64,000 nucleotides of DNA from Ianthella basta (GCA_964019415.1 OZ025886.1:607884-671883), one strand, 5' to 3'. Counted from the first letter of the stretch, positions 1 to 11,661 are shown. Translations and numbers: made by a program. Notes: generated by a model not told the origin, from the sequence alone.

Positions 1-826
1 AGCGAAAGGCTAGGCTGGTAATGCAATTCCTCTCACGGATCTTAATCTCTGTTTTGGTGACCACGTCTCCATTCCACATGGCATATACTGTAGAATTCTC
101 ACCCGAACCTGGTCCATTGGGATTTCCATGGCAACTGGAGTCCCACCAGCCTCCAACCTCTGGATTGTGTCTGCAGTTTGCCTTAACTACAAAGTTGGGG
201 TAGTATACATATCCGTATGTCTTTCTTGAACCATTTATATCACTATTTACTCCAGGCGAGGTTTTGAATGGTTGTACAGTTGCTCTGTAGGTACTATCTG
301 CGGCAACAGTGAAAGACTTGTAGTAGACATAGCCAGTGGTACCATTAGGGTACTCAAGGTCGATACGGAGCTCCACAGGTCCATCTTGAGTAAGACAGCG
401 AATATTCTTTAACCCATACCAGAACTCGCCTGAGGGATCACCAAAGCCATTCTGATACTCTGTCAGAGTCCTATTGAAGGGCACTTCCCCATTGATCCTC
501 CTCTGAATCACCAACCAGCCACCATCATCAGTGTCCATGTCGCAGTAGCCAAAGGCCTTGCTGCTACCCACAGAGCAGACATCCTTTATCTCGTAGACAC
601 CAGAGCGGGCAGCAAAGAAGGTTCCCTTGAGATGGCAGCAGCTGCGTGGCACAGGGGCGGGACACTCCCTGCGTACGTCAATCAATTTGCGGCGAAAGAG
701 CTGGAATCGTTGCATGCAGTGTTGGTACTGTTCCAGTCGGGTGTATGTCACAACCTGACTAACTGCAATGGCTGCAAAAGTAGAGAGGATGATAACTATC
801 AGCTGAGAGCGACTTGAGTTCACCAT
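1..826 (-). CDS. Fibrinogen-related domain protein, secreted or membrane-anchored (3' end cut by window edge)
   Basis: A single open frame of 275 codons runs from the ATG at 826-824 to the window edge without a stop. The N-terminus has a short polar start and a hydrophobic stretch (QLIVIILSTFAAIAV), fitting a signal peptide or type II anchor. A Cys-Cys motif (RSCCHL) and SGVYEI follow, then the fibrinogen-like core beginning FGYCDMDTDDGGWLVIQRR, with EFWYGLKNI, VGGWWDSSC and a near-terminal TEIKIRERNC. This order is that of fibrinogen C-terminal (FReD) domains, which bind sugars or acetylated ligands in animal lectins; the ligand here is unknown. No intron is visible. It is a divergent paralogue of the plus-strand gene at 1031-1834, with the same CC(H/Y)L and SGV(Y/F)EI spacing. 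Only the last few residues are probably missing. Confidence 0.85.
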   Translation of the reverse strand, partial: MVNSSRSQLIVIILSTFAAIAVSQVVTYTRLEQYQHCMQRFQLFRRKLIDVRRECPAPVPRSCCHLKGTFFAARSGVYEIKDVCSVGSSKAFGYCDMDTDDGGWLVIQRRINGEVPFNRTLTEYQNGFGDPSGEFWYGLKNIRCLTQDGPVELRIDLEYPNGTTGYVYYKSFTVAADSTYRATVQPFKTSPGVNSDINGSRKTYGYVYYPNFVVKANCRHNPEVGGWWDSSCHGNPNGPGSGENSTVYAMWNGDVVTKTEIKIRERNCITSLAFR

Positions 827-905
827 GGCTGAGCCAGTTGTTTTCTTTGCTCTGCTGATGACTTGGGAGGATTTCTCTTTCCTTAGCTCAGAAGCAGCAA
901 TGCCC

Positions 906-913
906 CTTTTATA
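906..913 (-). promoter_or_regulatory. TATA box of the minus-strand fibrinogen-related gene
   Basis: The minus strand reads GTATAAAAGGGG here, 80 bases upstream of the ATG at 826. It is a textbook TATA box and leaves room for a 5' UTR of about 50 bases. Confidence 0.7.
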
Positions 914-960
914 CTAACAGGTATCCAGTGGTCATCATGTAGACAGGAAATGGGGCACAG

Positions 961-968
961 TATAAAAA
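961..968 (+). promoter_or_regulatory. TATA box of the plus-strand fibrinogen-related gene
   Basis: TATAAAAA lies 63 bases upstream of the ATG at 1031. An in-frame ATG at 950 lies upstream of this box, so it is unlikely to be transcribed. This supports the start at 1031, which also gives a clean signal peptide. Confidence 0.7.
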
Positions 969-1030
969 GAAAGACAACATCTCTCCAGCTGTTCAATTCA
1001 GGTTGCATATGTCAGCGTGATTGCACAGAA

Positions 1031-1834
1031 ATGCTTTTGACAAGTCCCTTTCTGCTGCTGGCTGCCTTGCAGGTCTTTGCTCCAGTGCTTTCTCAGATTC
1101 ACTACACTCCCAAGAGAGGAGTATATCGTGATTTGGACAGCTGCAATGAGCGCTACACTCTGCTGATGGAGGAATTCGTCTCGTACTACCGCAGTGGACC
1201 CTGCTCCGTCTACACGCCATTCCTGGACTGCTGCTACCTGGCCCATCTTCTACCAATCACTGGCAGTGGAGTATTTGAGATTGGTGACCCTTGCGACAGG
1301 TCGTCCTATGTAACTCCATTTGACATGCGTAACAGAGCATACTGCGACATGACTATTCAAGGGGGAGGGTGGACAGTCATCCTAAGGTCTGGGACTGCGA
1401 CTGCAAACAGCTCCTTGCCAGCCATCTCTCCAACCATTGAAGACTTCTACAATGGATATGGTTTACCTGAAGGTGACTATTGGTTGGGATTGAACACTCT
1501 CGCCTGCATGACTAAACAGCGCTATGAGATGTTGGTGAAACTTAACTTTGCTGATGGAACCCGAGCTGAGATCGGATATGAGCAGTTTGCAGTTGCTTCT
1601 ATGTCTAATTCGTTTGCACTGACCACGAATGGTCCATCAAACAGCACTATGGATGGTCTGAGTGCACAGAATGGCAACTCCTTCATGAAATGTCCCAAAG
1701 GAGCCTGGTGGGCATGCAAAAGTGGCACCAACTTGTTCAGTAGGCGAATGATGTGGAAGGGACGAACAGTAACCGCAGCTGAAGTCCTGATTCGTCCTGA
1801 CTACTGCCCATCTCTGCAGAGGTGCCCATCGTAG
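1031..1834 (+). CDS. Secreted fibrinogen-related domain protein
   Basis: 267 codons plus stop in one exon. Residues 1-21 (MLLTSPFLLLAALQVFAPVLS) form a typical cleavable signal peptide. A Cys-rich neck follows (CNERYTLLMEE, PCSVYTPFLDCCYLAHL, SGVFEIGDPC). The fibrinogen-like core runs from about residue 100 to the end: YCDMTIQGGGWTVILRS, GDYWLGLNTLACMT, GAWWACKSGTNLF and a terminal EVLIRP. The in-frame extension to an ATG at 950 is rejected because the TATA box at 961 lies inside it. FReD proteins act outside the cell as lectin-like recognition molecules in innate immunity or matrix; no ligand can be assigned. The gene is head to head with the paralogue at 1-826, so the two probably share regulation. 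Confidence 0.88.
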   Translation: MLLTSPFLLLAALQVFAPVLSQIHYTPKRGVYRDLDSCNERYTLLMEEFVSYYRSGPCSVYTPFLDCCYLAHLLPITGSGVFEIGDPCDRSSYVTPFDMRNRAYCDMTIQGGGWTVILRSGTATANSSLPAISPTIEDFYNGYGLPEGDYWLGLNTLACMTKQRYEMLVKLNFADGTRAEIGYEQFAVASMSNSFALTTNGPSNSTMDGLSAQNGNSFMKCPKGAWWACKSGTNLFSRRMMWKGRTVTAAEVLIRPDYCPSLQRCPS

Positions 1835-2308
1835 GAAGTGGACATCTACGTATACATTGAGCAATGCTGAACTAAAAGGAGATCGCTAATTACCAATTAA
1901 TGATGACTGTAGCTCTTGCATTGTAGATGTAAAACTCATACTTTGTTTACAAGTATATTAATTGTAATTCCTGCAAACTCAGTGCATTGCAATTTACTGT
2001 ACGAGCAATACAGTACGTTTTGGTTCATTGTCAACTTTACGCTGTGATTGATAATTAGACAAGAATGGTGCCCACTGCGCAGGCATCTCTGTGCACTCCT
2101 ATAGTACAGTATATAGGACAGGAAACATGTTCACATCCAATTAGCCAACCTCACCAATCATGTAACTGGTGAGCAATACTGCAGCTTAATAAAACAAGGT
2201 GGGAGCAGGACGTTTCGACCACGAGCTAACCTCAAGTTTCAGCTGCATCATAGGTGTTGTGCCTGCAGTGTTATCATAACTGTCAGAAGCCGCAGCTGTA
2301 GTCTGCAT
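1835..2308. other. Intergenic stretch, mostly without features
   Basis: No coding exon was recognised. The minus strand at about 2195-2265 contains GGTCGAAACGTC, a motif that recurs in dispersed repeats of this window (see 41826-41849). Confidence 0.5.
2188..2193 (+). terminator. Candidate polyadenylation signal
   Basis: AATAAA lies 354 bases after the stop at 1834. It is the first canonical signal seen downstream but sits next to repeat-derived sequence, so its use is uncertain. Confidence 0.3.
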
Positions 2309-2311
2309 GTG

Positions 2312-2356
<45 letters not shown>

Positions 2357-2358
<2 letters not shown>

Positions 2359-2695
2359 AGCCGAGAGGAGGTCCAAGAAAGATCTAGGTGGTGATGTCAT
2401 CAAAGCTGACCTGCAGGAGATCAAGGTCCCAGAGGCCCAATGGCACAAACTAGCCGGGACATTCAGAGAGGGTTGGCGTGTCACATACGTACATGTCAGC
2501 CTGGAGGAGAGAAGGACTAGACGGGAAGGAGAACAACTACTGACATCATCCCGTGTTGTATGCCATGAATGCGATAGAAGTTTTTATAGACAAGAAGAGG
2601 ACAAGAGAAGGCACAAATGCACCTCAGAGAGATTGAAACCTGTGAGTGAACAGCTTGGAGCGGTGCAGTGTCAGACATGCCACTACTGGTTTTGA
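2357..2695 (+). mobile_element. C-terminal fragment of a non-LTR retrotransposon, frame intact (unit A)
   Basis: The open frame reads AERRSKKDL, then DVIKADLQEIKVPEAQWHKL and EGWRVTYVHV, then a Cys/His segment VVCHECDRSF..DKRRHKC and finally QCQTCHYWF before the stop. The pattern of a basic Trp-containing domain followed by CxxC..HxxxC and CxxC knuckles is what I know from the C-termini of invertebrate non-LTR (LINE) polyproteins downstream of the reverse transcriptase. No reverse transcriptase motif is left. Unit A keeps one frame to the stop; units B-D share an extra T (CAGCCTTGG against CAGCCTGG) that breaks it. Confidence 0.6.
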
Positions 2696-4705
2696 AGCAG
2701 CTAGAGGTGGACCTGCTGTGCACAGATACAGACAAGATCACAACCGAGTACCAGAATGTTTAATGAGATTTGACAATATATACCTGCTGGGGGTTGTGTA
2801 ACCATATCAGTGGCAGTTGAAAGGAGGAATGAAGAAAGGTGTGTGCGTGTGTGTATGTATGCATACCATGAGTGCGCGCTTGTATGTGTGTGTGTAACAG
2901 GAGTGCAAGTGAATTGAGTATTTGTGACATATTTATGACAGAAAACACCAGCACAAGATGCTATGGTTAGGTAAAGTATGGACACCAGTAGAGCAGCATG
3001 CAGCCGTCAAATGTGGGTAGCACAAGGGTGCAGAATCAGGGGCTGAAGTTGAGATCTGTACCCCTGCAGGCACAAGCTGCATTTGGCTGCTGCAGTCAAG
3101 GCCAATTTGAGCCTATGCTGGTCAATTTACGTATACAGTGCCACATCTAGAATCCCATAATCCCCTAAAACTGACCCAACCAGATCAGACAAGACCATTA
3201 CATTTACAGTCTATTTGCTTATTGCAACTTGCTCTGGATAACGTGACAGATTGACAGCAGCAGTCATTATATTATACAGTCATTGCCTCTATGCCGTTAG
3301 CAGTGTGAATGTTGCATTCCTTAGCTTCATGTTGTAGGGTGGTCATCAGTCTCCTTGTACAACTATGCAATGAGGTCTGATGGGATGCTGTGAAGGTTCT
3401 GTATGTAATATAACATTATACCTTGAGGGGATGCACACTCACAACCTGTACTAATTGGTCCACTAATTGGCTGTGCCCTCATGCACTCTCAGACTTACAA
3501 ACAAACCAACTATTTTGTGTACTGCAGTTAGGAGATTCCTTCAGATAAGTCTTCTTGTTCAGGCTCACACTCTGCAGTCTTCCTGCAGCTGCAGAGCTGT
3601 TTACCAGCCTGTGTACTGTGCACTTGTAATTCACAATTGAGTTTCTCGGCCATCTGCTGTGTCAGTTGTGAAGATTCTCCAACGTTTAGTGTGGGTGGTG
3701 TGGGGTGAGGGGAGTTGCATGCTGTCTTGTTGTGTGCTCCGAAGACGTGGATCACCCTTGGTCCAATTAGGCACATGTGTGGCTTCTGTCTTAACTGAAG
3801 CATGTGCACATGAACTGAACACATCATGGAATTATATTTCAGTGTTACAGTGTCACAGTATACCACCACATGTCATGGGATTATGTTTCAGTGTTCCTGT
3901 GTCACAGTATACCACCACATGAGCAGCACTCCTGTCCTACAAACCTGCATACAAATGTAGAATGTCTCACTGCATAGAGCAAACATATACACAATTATAT
4001 ATATTATAAACACATATATGCAATTGTCAGCACTTATTTATGTTATACAGTACATGCATAGTATTATGATATGCTCAATTTGAAATTCTAAGTCAATGAA
4101 CTTCAATTATGTAAAATAGTAGTATTAAGGACAATGTTAACATGTTTGACCATGAAGGTCTTTGTCAGGTATAAACAGTAACATTTTACCATTAATTGTT
4201 CCTTATTGCTACTTGAAAACACACCAACTCTCAAGTTGAAACTGCACCAGTATCATGGCATGAGCCTCCACCACATCATGTTTGAATTCATGTACAAATA
4301 AGTTAGACTTAATGTTGTGTTGGTGCGCTGAACACGAGTGAATAATTTATCTAATGCACTTTACCTATGCTTGAACATGCATTACATATTACTGATCAGT
4401 TCCGCACTCCTGTATACGTATGTACAGCCATCTATGCCTCCAATGGTCCAATTGCTAATGTCAGTCAGAGCTTGCCATAGCACAGCTATTGTGTATGTTT
4501 TCAGGAGCAGTTACCACAGGTAGTGCACATGTGTGCCTGTATGTATCTTTCTGTCATGTGATTGGTAACATTTGGGTGAAAAAAAATTAAGGCCGTACCC
4601 CGCCTCTCTCATATGTGGGCCTTAAGTCCTTAAGTCCAGAAATGAATACCCCTACTGCTCTGAAAGACCATGCAGCTGAGATGAGGTTGCATGGTGTCTC
4701 CGCTG

Positions 4706-4757
4706 CCAATGGGGCCACTAATCTTGTTACCTCCCATTGGCTCACCCCATATAAAAG
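4706..4757 (+). promoter_or_regulatory. Promoter-like block of repeat unit B (CCAAT and TATA)
   Basis: CCAAT at 4706-4710, an inverted CCAAT (ATTGG) at 4736-4740 and TATAAAAG at 4750-4757 are spaced as in Pol II core promoters. A strong donor-like GTAAGT follows at 4785. Unit A lacks this block because the array begins inside the microsatellite. Whether it drives a transcript is unknown. Confidence 0.45.
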
Positions 4758-4824
4758 GGCCCCCGTAGCAGAATCTTGGCAGTGGTAAGTATAGGTACAA
4801 GAACAAGTGTGTGTGTGCGTGTAT

Positions 4825-5164
4825 GTAGCCGAGAGGAGGTCCAAGAAAGATCTAAGTGGTGATGTCATCAAAGCTGACCTGCAGGAGATCAAGGTCCCAG
4901 AGGCCCAATGGCACAAACTAGCCGGGACATCCAGAGAGGGTTGGCGTGTCACGTACGTACATGTCAGCCTTGGAGGAGAGAAGGACTAGACAGGAAGGAG
5001 AACAACTACCGACATCATCCCGTGTTGTATGCCATGAATGCGATAGAAGTTTTTATAGACAAGAAGAGGACAAGAGAAGGCACAAATGCACCTCAGAGAG
5101 ATTGAAACCTGTGAGTGAACAGCTTGGAGCGGCGCAGTGTCAGACATGCCACTACTGGTTTTGA
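4825..5164 (+). mobile_element. C-terminal fragment of a non-LTR retrotransposon, frameshifted (unit B)
   Basis: Same sequence as at 2357-2695 but with a one-base insertion after GTCAGCC that moves the Cys/His part (CHECDRSFYRQEEDKRRHKC) into another frame. It is a decayed copy carried along by the tandem duplication. Confidence 0.6.
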
Positions 5165-5307
5165 AGCAGCTAGAGGTGGACCTGCTGTGCACAGATACAC
5201 TAACAAGATTATAACTCAGTACCAGAATGTTTAATGAGATTTGACAATATATACCTGCTGGGGGTTGTGTAACCACATCAGTGGCAGTTGAAAGGAGGAA
5301 TGAAGAA

Positions 5308-5513
<206 letters not shown>

Positions 5514-6141
5514 CATACCATGAGTGCCTGCTTGTGTGTGTGTGTGTGTGTGTGTGTGTAACAGGAGTGCAAGTGAATTGATTAATTGTGATATATTTAT
5601 GACAGAAAACACCAGCGCAAGATGCTACGGTTAGGTAAAGTATGGACACCAGTAAGCAGCATGCAGCCGTCAAATGTGGGTAGCACAAGGGTGCTGAATC
5701 AGGGGTTGAAGTTGAGATCTGTACCCCTGCAGGCACAAGCTGCATTTGGCTGCTGCATTCAAGGCCAATTTGAGGCTATGCCAGTCAATTTACAGTGCCA
5801 CACTTAGAATCCCATAATCCCCTAAAACTGACCCAACCATTTGTACAGTTTGATCAGACAAGACCATTACATTTACAATCTGTCATCATATAATACTGTC
5901 ATTGCCTCTATGCCGTTACCCTCTGCCAGGAGCAGTGTGTATGTTTCCTTCCTTAGCTTCATGTTGTAGGGTGGTCATCAGTCTCCTTGTACAACTATGC
6001 AATGAGGTCTGATGGGATGCTGTGAAGATATTCTGTATGTACCCATATTATACCTTGAGGGGATGCACACTCACAACCTGTACTAATTGGTCCACTAATT
6101 GGCTGTGCCCTCATGCACTCTCAGACTTACAAACAAACCAA

Positions 6142-6537
6142 CTATTTTGTGTACTGCAGTTGAGAGATTCCTTCAAATAAGTCTTCTTGCTCAGGCTCAC
6201 ACTCTGCAGTCTTCCTGCAGCTGCAGAGCTGTTTACCAGCCTGTGTACTGTGCACTTGTAATTCACAATTGAGTTTCTCGGCCATCTGCTGTGTCAGTTG
6301 TGAAGATTCTCCAACGTTTAGTGTGGGTGGTGTGGGGTGAGGGGAGTTGCATGCTGTCTTGTTGTGTGCTCCGAAGACGTGGATCACCCTTGGTCCAATT
6401 AGGCACATGTGTGGCTTCTGTCTTAACTGAAGCATGTGCACATGAACTGAACACATCATGGGATTATGTTTCAGTGTTCCTGTGTCACAGTATACCACCA
6501 CATGAGCAGCACTCCTGTCCTCCAAATCTGCATACAA
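6142..6537 (-). other. Conserved minus-strand open frame in each repeat unit, unrecognised
   Basis: The frame (MCLIGPRVIHVFGAHN, then NCELQVHSTQAGKQLCSCRK) stays open in all five copies: 3528-3869, 6142-6537, 8542-8859, 10407-10748 and 12752-13162. Substitutions between copies are few and no stop interrupts the shared core. I do not recognise a family. It may be chance conservation because the copies are young, so coding status is doubtful. Confidence 0.25.
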
Positions 6538-7252
6538 ATGTAGAATGTCTCACTGCATAGAGCAAACATATACAATTGTCAGCACTTATTTATGTTATAC
6601 ATGCACAGTATTATGATATGCTCAATTTGAAATTCTGAATCAATGAACTTTCAAGTATGTATATGTAGTGTTAAGGACAATGGTAAGATGTTTGACCATG
6701 AAGGTCTTTGTCAGGTACAAACAGTAACATTTTACCATTAATTGTTCCTTATTGCTACTTGAAAACACACCAACTCTCAAGTTGAAACTGCACCAGTATC
6801 ATGGCATGAGCCTCCACCACATCATGTTTGAATTCATGTACAAATAAGTTAGACTTAATGTTGTGTTGGTGCGCTGAACACGAGTGAATAATTTATCTAA
6901 TGCACTTTACCTATGCTTGAACATGCATTACATATTACTGATCAGTTCCGCACTCCTGTATACGTATGTACAGCCATCTATGCCTCCAATGGTCCAATTG
7001 CTAATGTCAGTCAGAGCTTGCCATAGCACAGCTATACTGTGTGTGTTTTCAGGAGCAGTTACCACAGGTAGTGCACATGTGTACCTGTGTGTATCTTTCT
7101 ATCATGTGATTGGTAACATTTGGGTGAAAAAAATTAAGGCCGTACCCTGCCTCTCTCATATGTGGGCCTTAAGTCCTTAAGTCCAGAAATGAGTACCCCC
7201 ACTGTGCTGAAAGGCCATGCAGCTGAGATGAGGTTGCATGGTGTCTCCGCTG

Positions 7253-7304
7253 CCAATGGGGCCACTAATCTTGTTACCTCCCGTTGGCTCACCCCATATA
7301 AAAG
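7253..7304 (+). promoter_or_regulatory. Promoter-like block of repeat unit C
   Basis: CCAAT at 7253-7257 and TATAAAAG at 7297-7304 in the same arrangement as at 4706-4757. The inverted CCAAT box is mutated (CGTTGG). Confidence 0.4.
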
Positions 7305-7371
7305 GGCCCACGTAGCAGAATCTTGGCAGTGGTAAGTATAGGTACAAGAACAAGTGTGTGTGTGCGTGTAT

Positions 7372-7711
7372 GTAGCCGAGAGGAGGTCCAAGAAAGATCT
7401 AAGTGGTGATGTCATCAAAGCTGACCTGCAGGAGATCAAGGTCCCAGAGGCCCAATGGCACAAACTAGCCGGGACATCCAGAGAGGGTTGGCGTGTCACG
7501 TACGTACATGTCAGCCTTGGAGGAGAGAAGGACTAGACAGGAAGGAGAACAACTACCGACATCATCCCGGGTTGTATGCTAAGAATGTGATAGAAGTTTT
7601 TAAAGACAAGAAGGGAATAAGAGAAGGCACAAATGCACACCAGAGAGATTGAAACCTGTGAGTGAACAGCTTGGAGCGGCGCAGTGTCAGACATGCCACA
7701 ACTGGTTTTGA
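7372..7711 (+). mobile_element. C-terminal fragment of a non-LTR retrotransposon, decayed (unit C)
   Basis: It shares the unit-B frameshift. The zinc-knuckle part has further changes, including a stop in place of the conserved CHECD segment. Confidence 0.55.
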
Positions 7712-9170
7712 AGCAGCTAGATGTGGACCTGCTGTGCACAGATACTAACAAGATTATAACTCAGTACCAGAATGTTTAATGAGATTTGACAATAGTTGCT
7801 GGGGGTTGTGTAACCACATCAGTGGCAGTTGAAAGGAGGAATGAAGGAAGGTGTGTGTGTGTGTGTACGTATGCATACCATGAGTGTGTGCTTGTGTGTG
7901 TGTGTGTAACAGGAGTGCAAGTAAATTGAGTATTTGTGACATATTTGTGACAGAAAACACCAGCGCAAGATGCTACGGTTAGGTAAAGTATGGACACCAG
8001 TAGAGCAGCATGCAGCCGTTAATGTGGGTAGCACAAGGGTGCAGAATCAGGGGTTGAAGTTGAGATCTGTACCCCTGCAGGCACAAGCTGCATTTGGCTG
8101 CTGCATTCAAGGCCAATTTGAGGCTATGCCAGTCAATTTACAGTGCCACACTTAGAATCTCATAACCCCCTAAAACTGACCCAACCATTTGTACAGTTTG
8201 TCAGATCAGACAAGACCATCACATTTACAGTCTAATTGCTTATTGCAACTTGCTCTGGATAACGTGACAGATTGACAGCAGCAGTCATTATATTATACAG
8301 TCATTGCCTCTATGCCGTTACCCTCTGCCAGGAGCAGTTTGAATGTTTCCTTCCTTAGCTTCATGTTGTAGGGTAGTCATCAGTCTCCTTGTACAACTAT
8401 GCAATGAGGTCTGATGGGATGCTGTGAAGATTCTGTATGTACCCATTATTATACCTTTAGTGGACACACACTCACAACCTGTACTAATTGGTCCACTAAT
8501 TGGTTGTGCCCTCGTGCACTCTCAGACTTGGTACAAACCATCTATTTTGTGTACTGCAGTTGAGAGATTTCTACAAATAAGTCTTCTTGCTCAGTTTCAC
8601 ACTCTGCAGTCTTCCTGCAGCTGCAGAGCTGTTTACCAGCCTGTGTACTGTGCACTTGTAATTCACAATTGAGTTTGTCGGCCATCTGCTGTGTCAGTTG
8701 TGAAGATTCTCCAACGTGTAGTGTGGGTGGTGTGAGGGCAGGGGAGCTGCATGCTGTCCTGTTGTGTGCTCCGAAGACGTGGATCACCCTTGGTCCAATT
8801 AGGCACATGTGTGGCTTCTGTCTTAACTGAAGCATGTGCACATGAGCTGAACACATCATTATATATGTTTCAGTGTTCCAGTGTCACAGTATACCACCAC
8901 ATGAGCAGCACTCATACGCTGCACATGCTTATCACCACCGTCATTTCACTACATACAGTGAACACAAAATTAATTGCCAGCAACTATTTGTGTTACATGC
9001 ACAGTATTACAGGAATAGCATACAATTTATACAGATACACTGGAGCTAGATACCATTTTAAATATTTGCAGAATTTCTATACTTGAGCATGCAAGAGTTG
9101 TACTTTCTTAATTTGTTGATGCTTCCATCCTCCCATAGCACATGCAGTCAGCTCCTGACTTGGTGAGGGA

Positions 9171-9236
9171 CTATACCAAACGATCAAAGGAGGAGAGGTT
9201 GTCCAGTGCAGCTGTGTAGCAGAACTTGTACAAGTC
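9171..9236 (-). pseudogene. Orphan copy of the last RPTP exon
   Basis: It encodes DLYKFCYTAALDNLSSFDRL, V and stop: the C-terminal end of a phosphatase D2 domain, 22 codons including the stop. It matches the last exons of gene 1 (13411-13476) and gene 2 (31759-31824) in length and protein sequence. No other phosphatase exon lies nearby and both sides are array sequence, so it is a by-product of the duplication that made units C and D. Confidence 0.85.
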
Positions 9237-9240
9237 CTAC

Positions 9241-9350
9241 ATGAGGGTGGGAGGGAAGGAGAAGGGGGAGGGGAGGGAGGGAGGCGAGGGAGGGGAGGGA
9301 GGGGGGAGGGGAGGGGGGAAGGGAGGGAGGGGAGGGGAGGGGAGGGAGAC
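9241..9350 (+). repeat. Polypurine (GGGAGG)n tract
   Basis: Runs of GGGAGG and GGGGAGG follow directly upstream of the orphan RPTP exon. On the coding strand this is the pyrimidine tract of the splice acceptor, expanded. Sister tracts lie at 13485-13541 (gene 1) and 31829-31882 (gene 2). Confidence 0.8.
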
Positions 9351-9579
9351 ATAAATACACAGTCGTCACAAGGGAGATGTGATAAGTAGGATTGGTTTCA
9401 GAGAGTTGTCATAACCAGGATGGGGTGTCAAGTGTACAAGGCAAGTTTGAAGATGTCACAAGTGCAGGGTATGTACATGTTGTGGTGCAAATAGTTATAC
9501 GATACAATTTTGTGTATAATAATGTATTCAATGTACAGTAATTTGATCTTAAACGAGGGAGTGCAAGAAGGTCATGCTT

Positions 9580-9591
9580 GTGTGTGTGTGT

Positions 9592-9648
<57 letters not shown>

Positions 9649-9666
9649 CATACCATGAGTGCGTGC

Positions 9667-9722
<56 letters not shown>

Positions 9723-9769
9723 ATGCATACCATGAGTGCGTGCTTGTGTGTGTGTGTGTGTGTGTGTGT
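9580..9769 (+). repeat. (GT)n microsatellite blocks separated by a GTATGCATACCATGAGTG spacer
   Basis: Three GT runs are separated by two copies of the same spacer, a higher-order tandem repeat inside the half unit of the array. Confidence 0.9.
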
Positions 9770-11536
9770 AACAGGAGTGCAAGTGAATTGAGTAATTGTG
9801 ACATATTTATGACAGAAAACACCAGCACAAGATGCTACGGTTAGGTAAAGTATGGACACCAGTAAGCAGCATGCAGCTGTCAAATGTGGGTAGCACAAGG
9901 GTGCAGAATCAGGGGCTGAAGTTGAGATCTGTACCCCTGCAGGCACAAGCTGCATTTGGCTGCTGCAGTCAAGGCCAATTTGAGCCTATGCTGGTCATTT
10001 ACAGTGCCACACCTAGAATCCCATAATTCCCTAAAACTGACCCAACCAGATCAGACAAGACCATTACATTTACAGTCTATTTGCTTATTGCAACTTGCTC
10101 TGGATAACGTGACAGATTGACAGCAGCAGTCATTATATTATACAGTCATTGCCTCTATGCCATTACCCTCTGCCAGGAGCAGTGTGAATGTTGCATTCCT
10201 TAGCTTCATGTTGTAGGGTGGTCATCAGTCTCCTTGTACAACTATGCAATGAGGTCTGATGGGATGCTGTGAAGGTTCTGTATGTAATATAACATTATAC
10301 CTTGAGGGGATGCACACTCACAACCTGTACTAATTGGTCCACTAATTGGCTGTGCCCTCATGCACTCTCAGACTTACAAACAAACCAACTATTTTGTGTA
10401 CTGCAGTTAGGAGATTCCTTCAGATAAGTCTTCTTGTTCAGGCTCACACTCTGCAGTCTTCCTGCAGCTGCAGAGCTGTTTACCAGCCTGTGTACTGTGC
10501 ACTTGTAATTCACAATTGAGTTTCTCGGCCATCTGCTGTGTCAGTTGTGAAGATTCTCCAATGTTTAGTGTGGGTGGCGTGGGGTGAGGGGAGTTGCATG
10601 CTGTCTTGTTGTGTGCTCCGAAGACGTGGATCACCCTTGGTCCAATTAGGCACATGTGTGGCTTCTGTCTTAACTGAAGCATGTGCACATGAACTGAACA
10701 CATCATGGAATTATATTTCAGTGTTCCAGTGTCACAGTATACCACCACATGAGCAGCACTCCTGTCCTACAAACCTGCATACAAATGTAGAATGTCTCAC
10801 TGCATAGAGCAAACATATACACAATTATATATATTATAAACACATATATGCAATTGTCAGCACTTATTTATGTTATACAGTACATGCACAGTATTATGAT
10901 ATGCTCAATTTGAAATTCTGAGTCAATGAACTTCAATTATGTAAAATAGTAGTATTAAGGACAATGTTAACATGTTTGACCATGAAGGTCTTTGTCAGGT
11001 ATAAACAGTAACATTTTACCATTAATTGTTCCTTATTGCTACCTGAAAACACACCAACTCTCAAGTTGAAACTGCACCAGTATCATGGCATGAGCCTCTA
11101 CCACATCATGCTTGAATTCATGTACAAATAATTTAGACTTAATGTTGTGTTGGTGCGCTGAACACGAGTGAATAGTTTATCTAATGCACTTTACCTATGC
11201 CTGAACATGCATTACATATTACTGATCAGTTCCACACTCCTGTATACGTATGTACAGCCATCTATGCCTCCAATGGTCCAATTACTAATGTCAGTCAGAG
11301 CTTGCCATAGCACAGCTATATTGTGTATGTTTTCAGGAGCAGTTACCACAGGTAGTGCACATGTGTGCCTGTATGTATCTTTCTATCATGTGATTGGTAA
11401 CATTTGGGTGAAAAAAATTAAGGCCGTACCCTGCCTCTCTCATATGTGGGCCTTAAGTCCTTAAGTCCAGAAATGAGTACCCCCACTGTGCTGAAAGACC
11501 ATGCAGCTGAGATGAGGTTGCATGGTGTCTCCGCTG

Positions 11537-11588
11537 CCAATGGGGCCACTAATCTTGTTACCTCCCATTGGCTCACCCCATATAAAAG
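11537..11588 (+). promoter_or_regulatory. Promoter-like block of repeat unit D
   Basis: CCAAT at 11537-11541, ATTGG shortly downstream and TATAAAAG at 11581-11588. A small insertion (GTGCAC) follows the TATA box relative to the other units. Confidence 0.4.
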
Positions 11589-11661
11589 GGCCCACGTGCA
11601 CGTAGCAGAATCTTGGCAGTGGTAAGTATAGGTACAAGAACAAGTGTGTGTGTGCGTGTAT

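Noticed and set aside
950-1030. Upstream in-frame ATG giving a 294-codon fibrinogen-related protein
   Set aside because: The TATA box at 961-968 lies inside this extension, and the ATG at 1031 begins a clean signal peptide.
4750-4800. Spliced-leader RNA gene repeats (TATA, short exon, GTAAGT donor, tandem copies)
   Set aside because: The donor lies only about 5-10 bases after the expected transcription start, and no Sm-site or stable downstream hairpin was seen.
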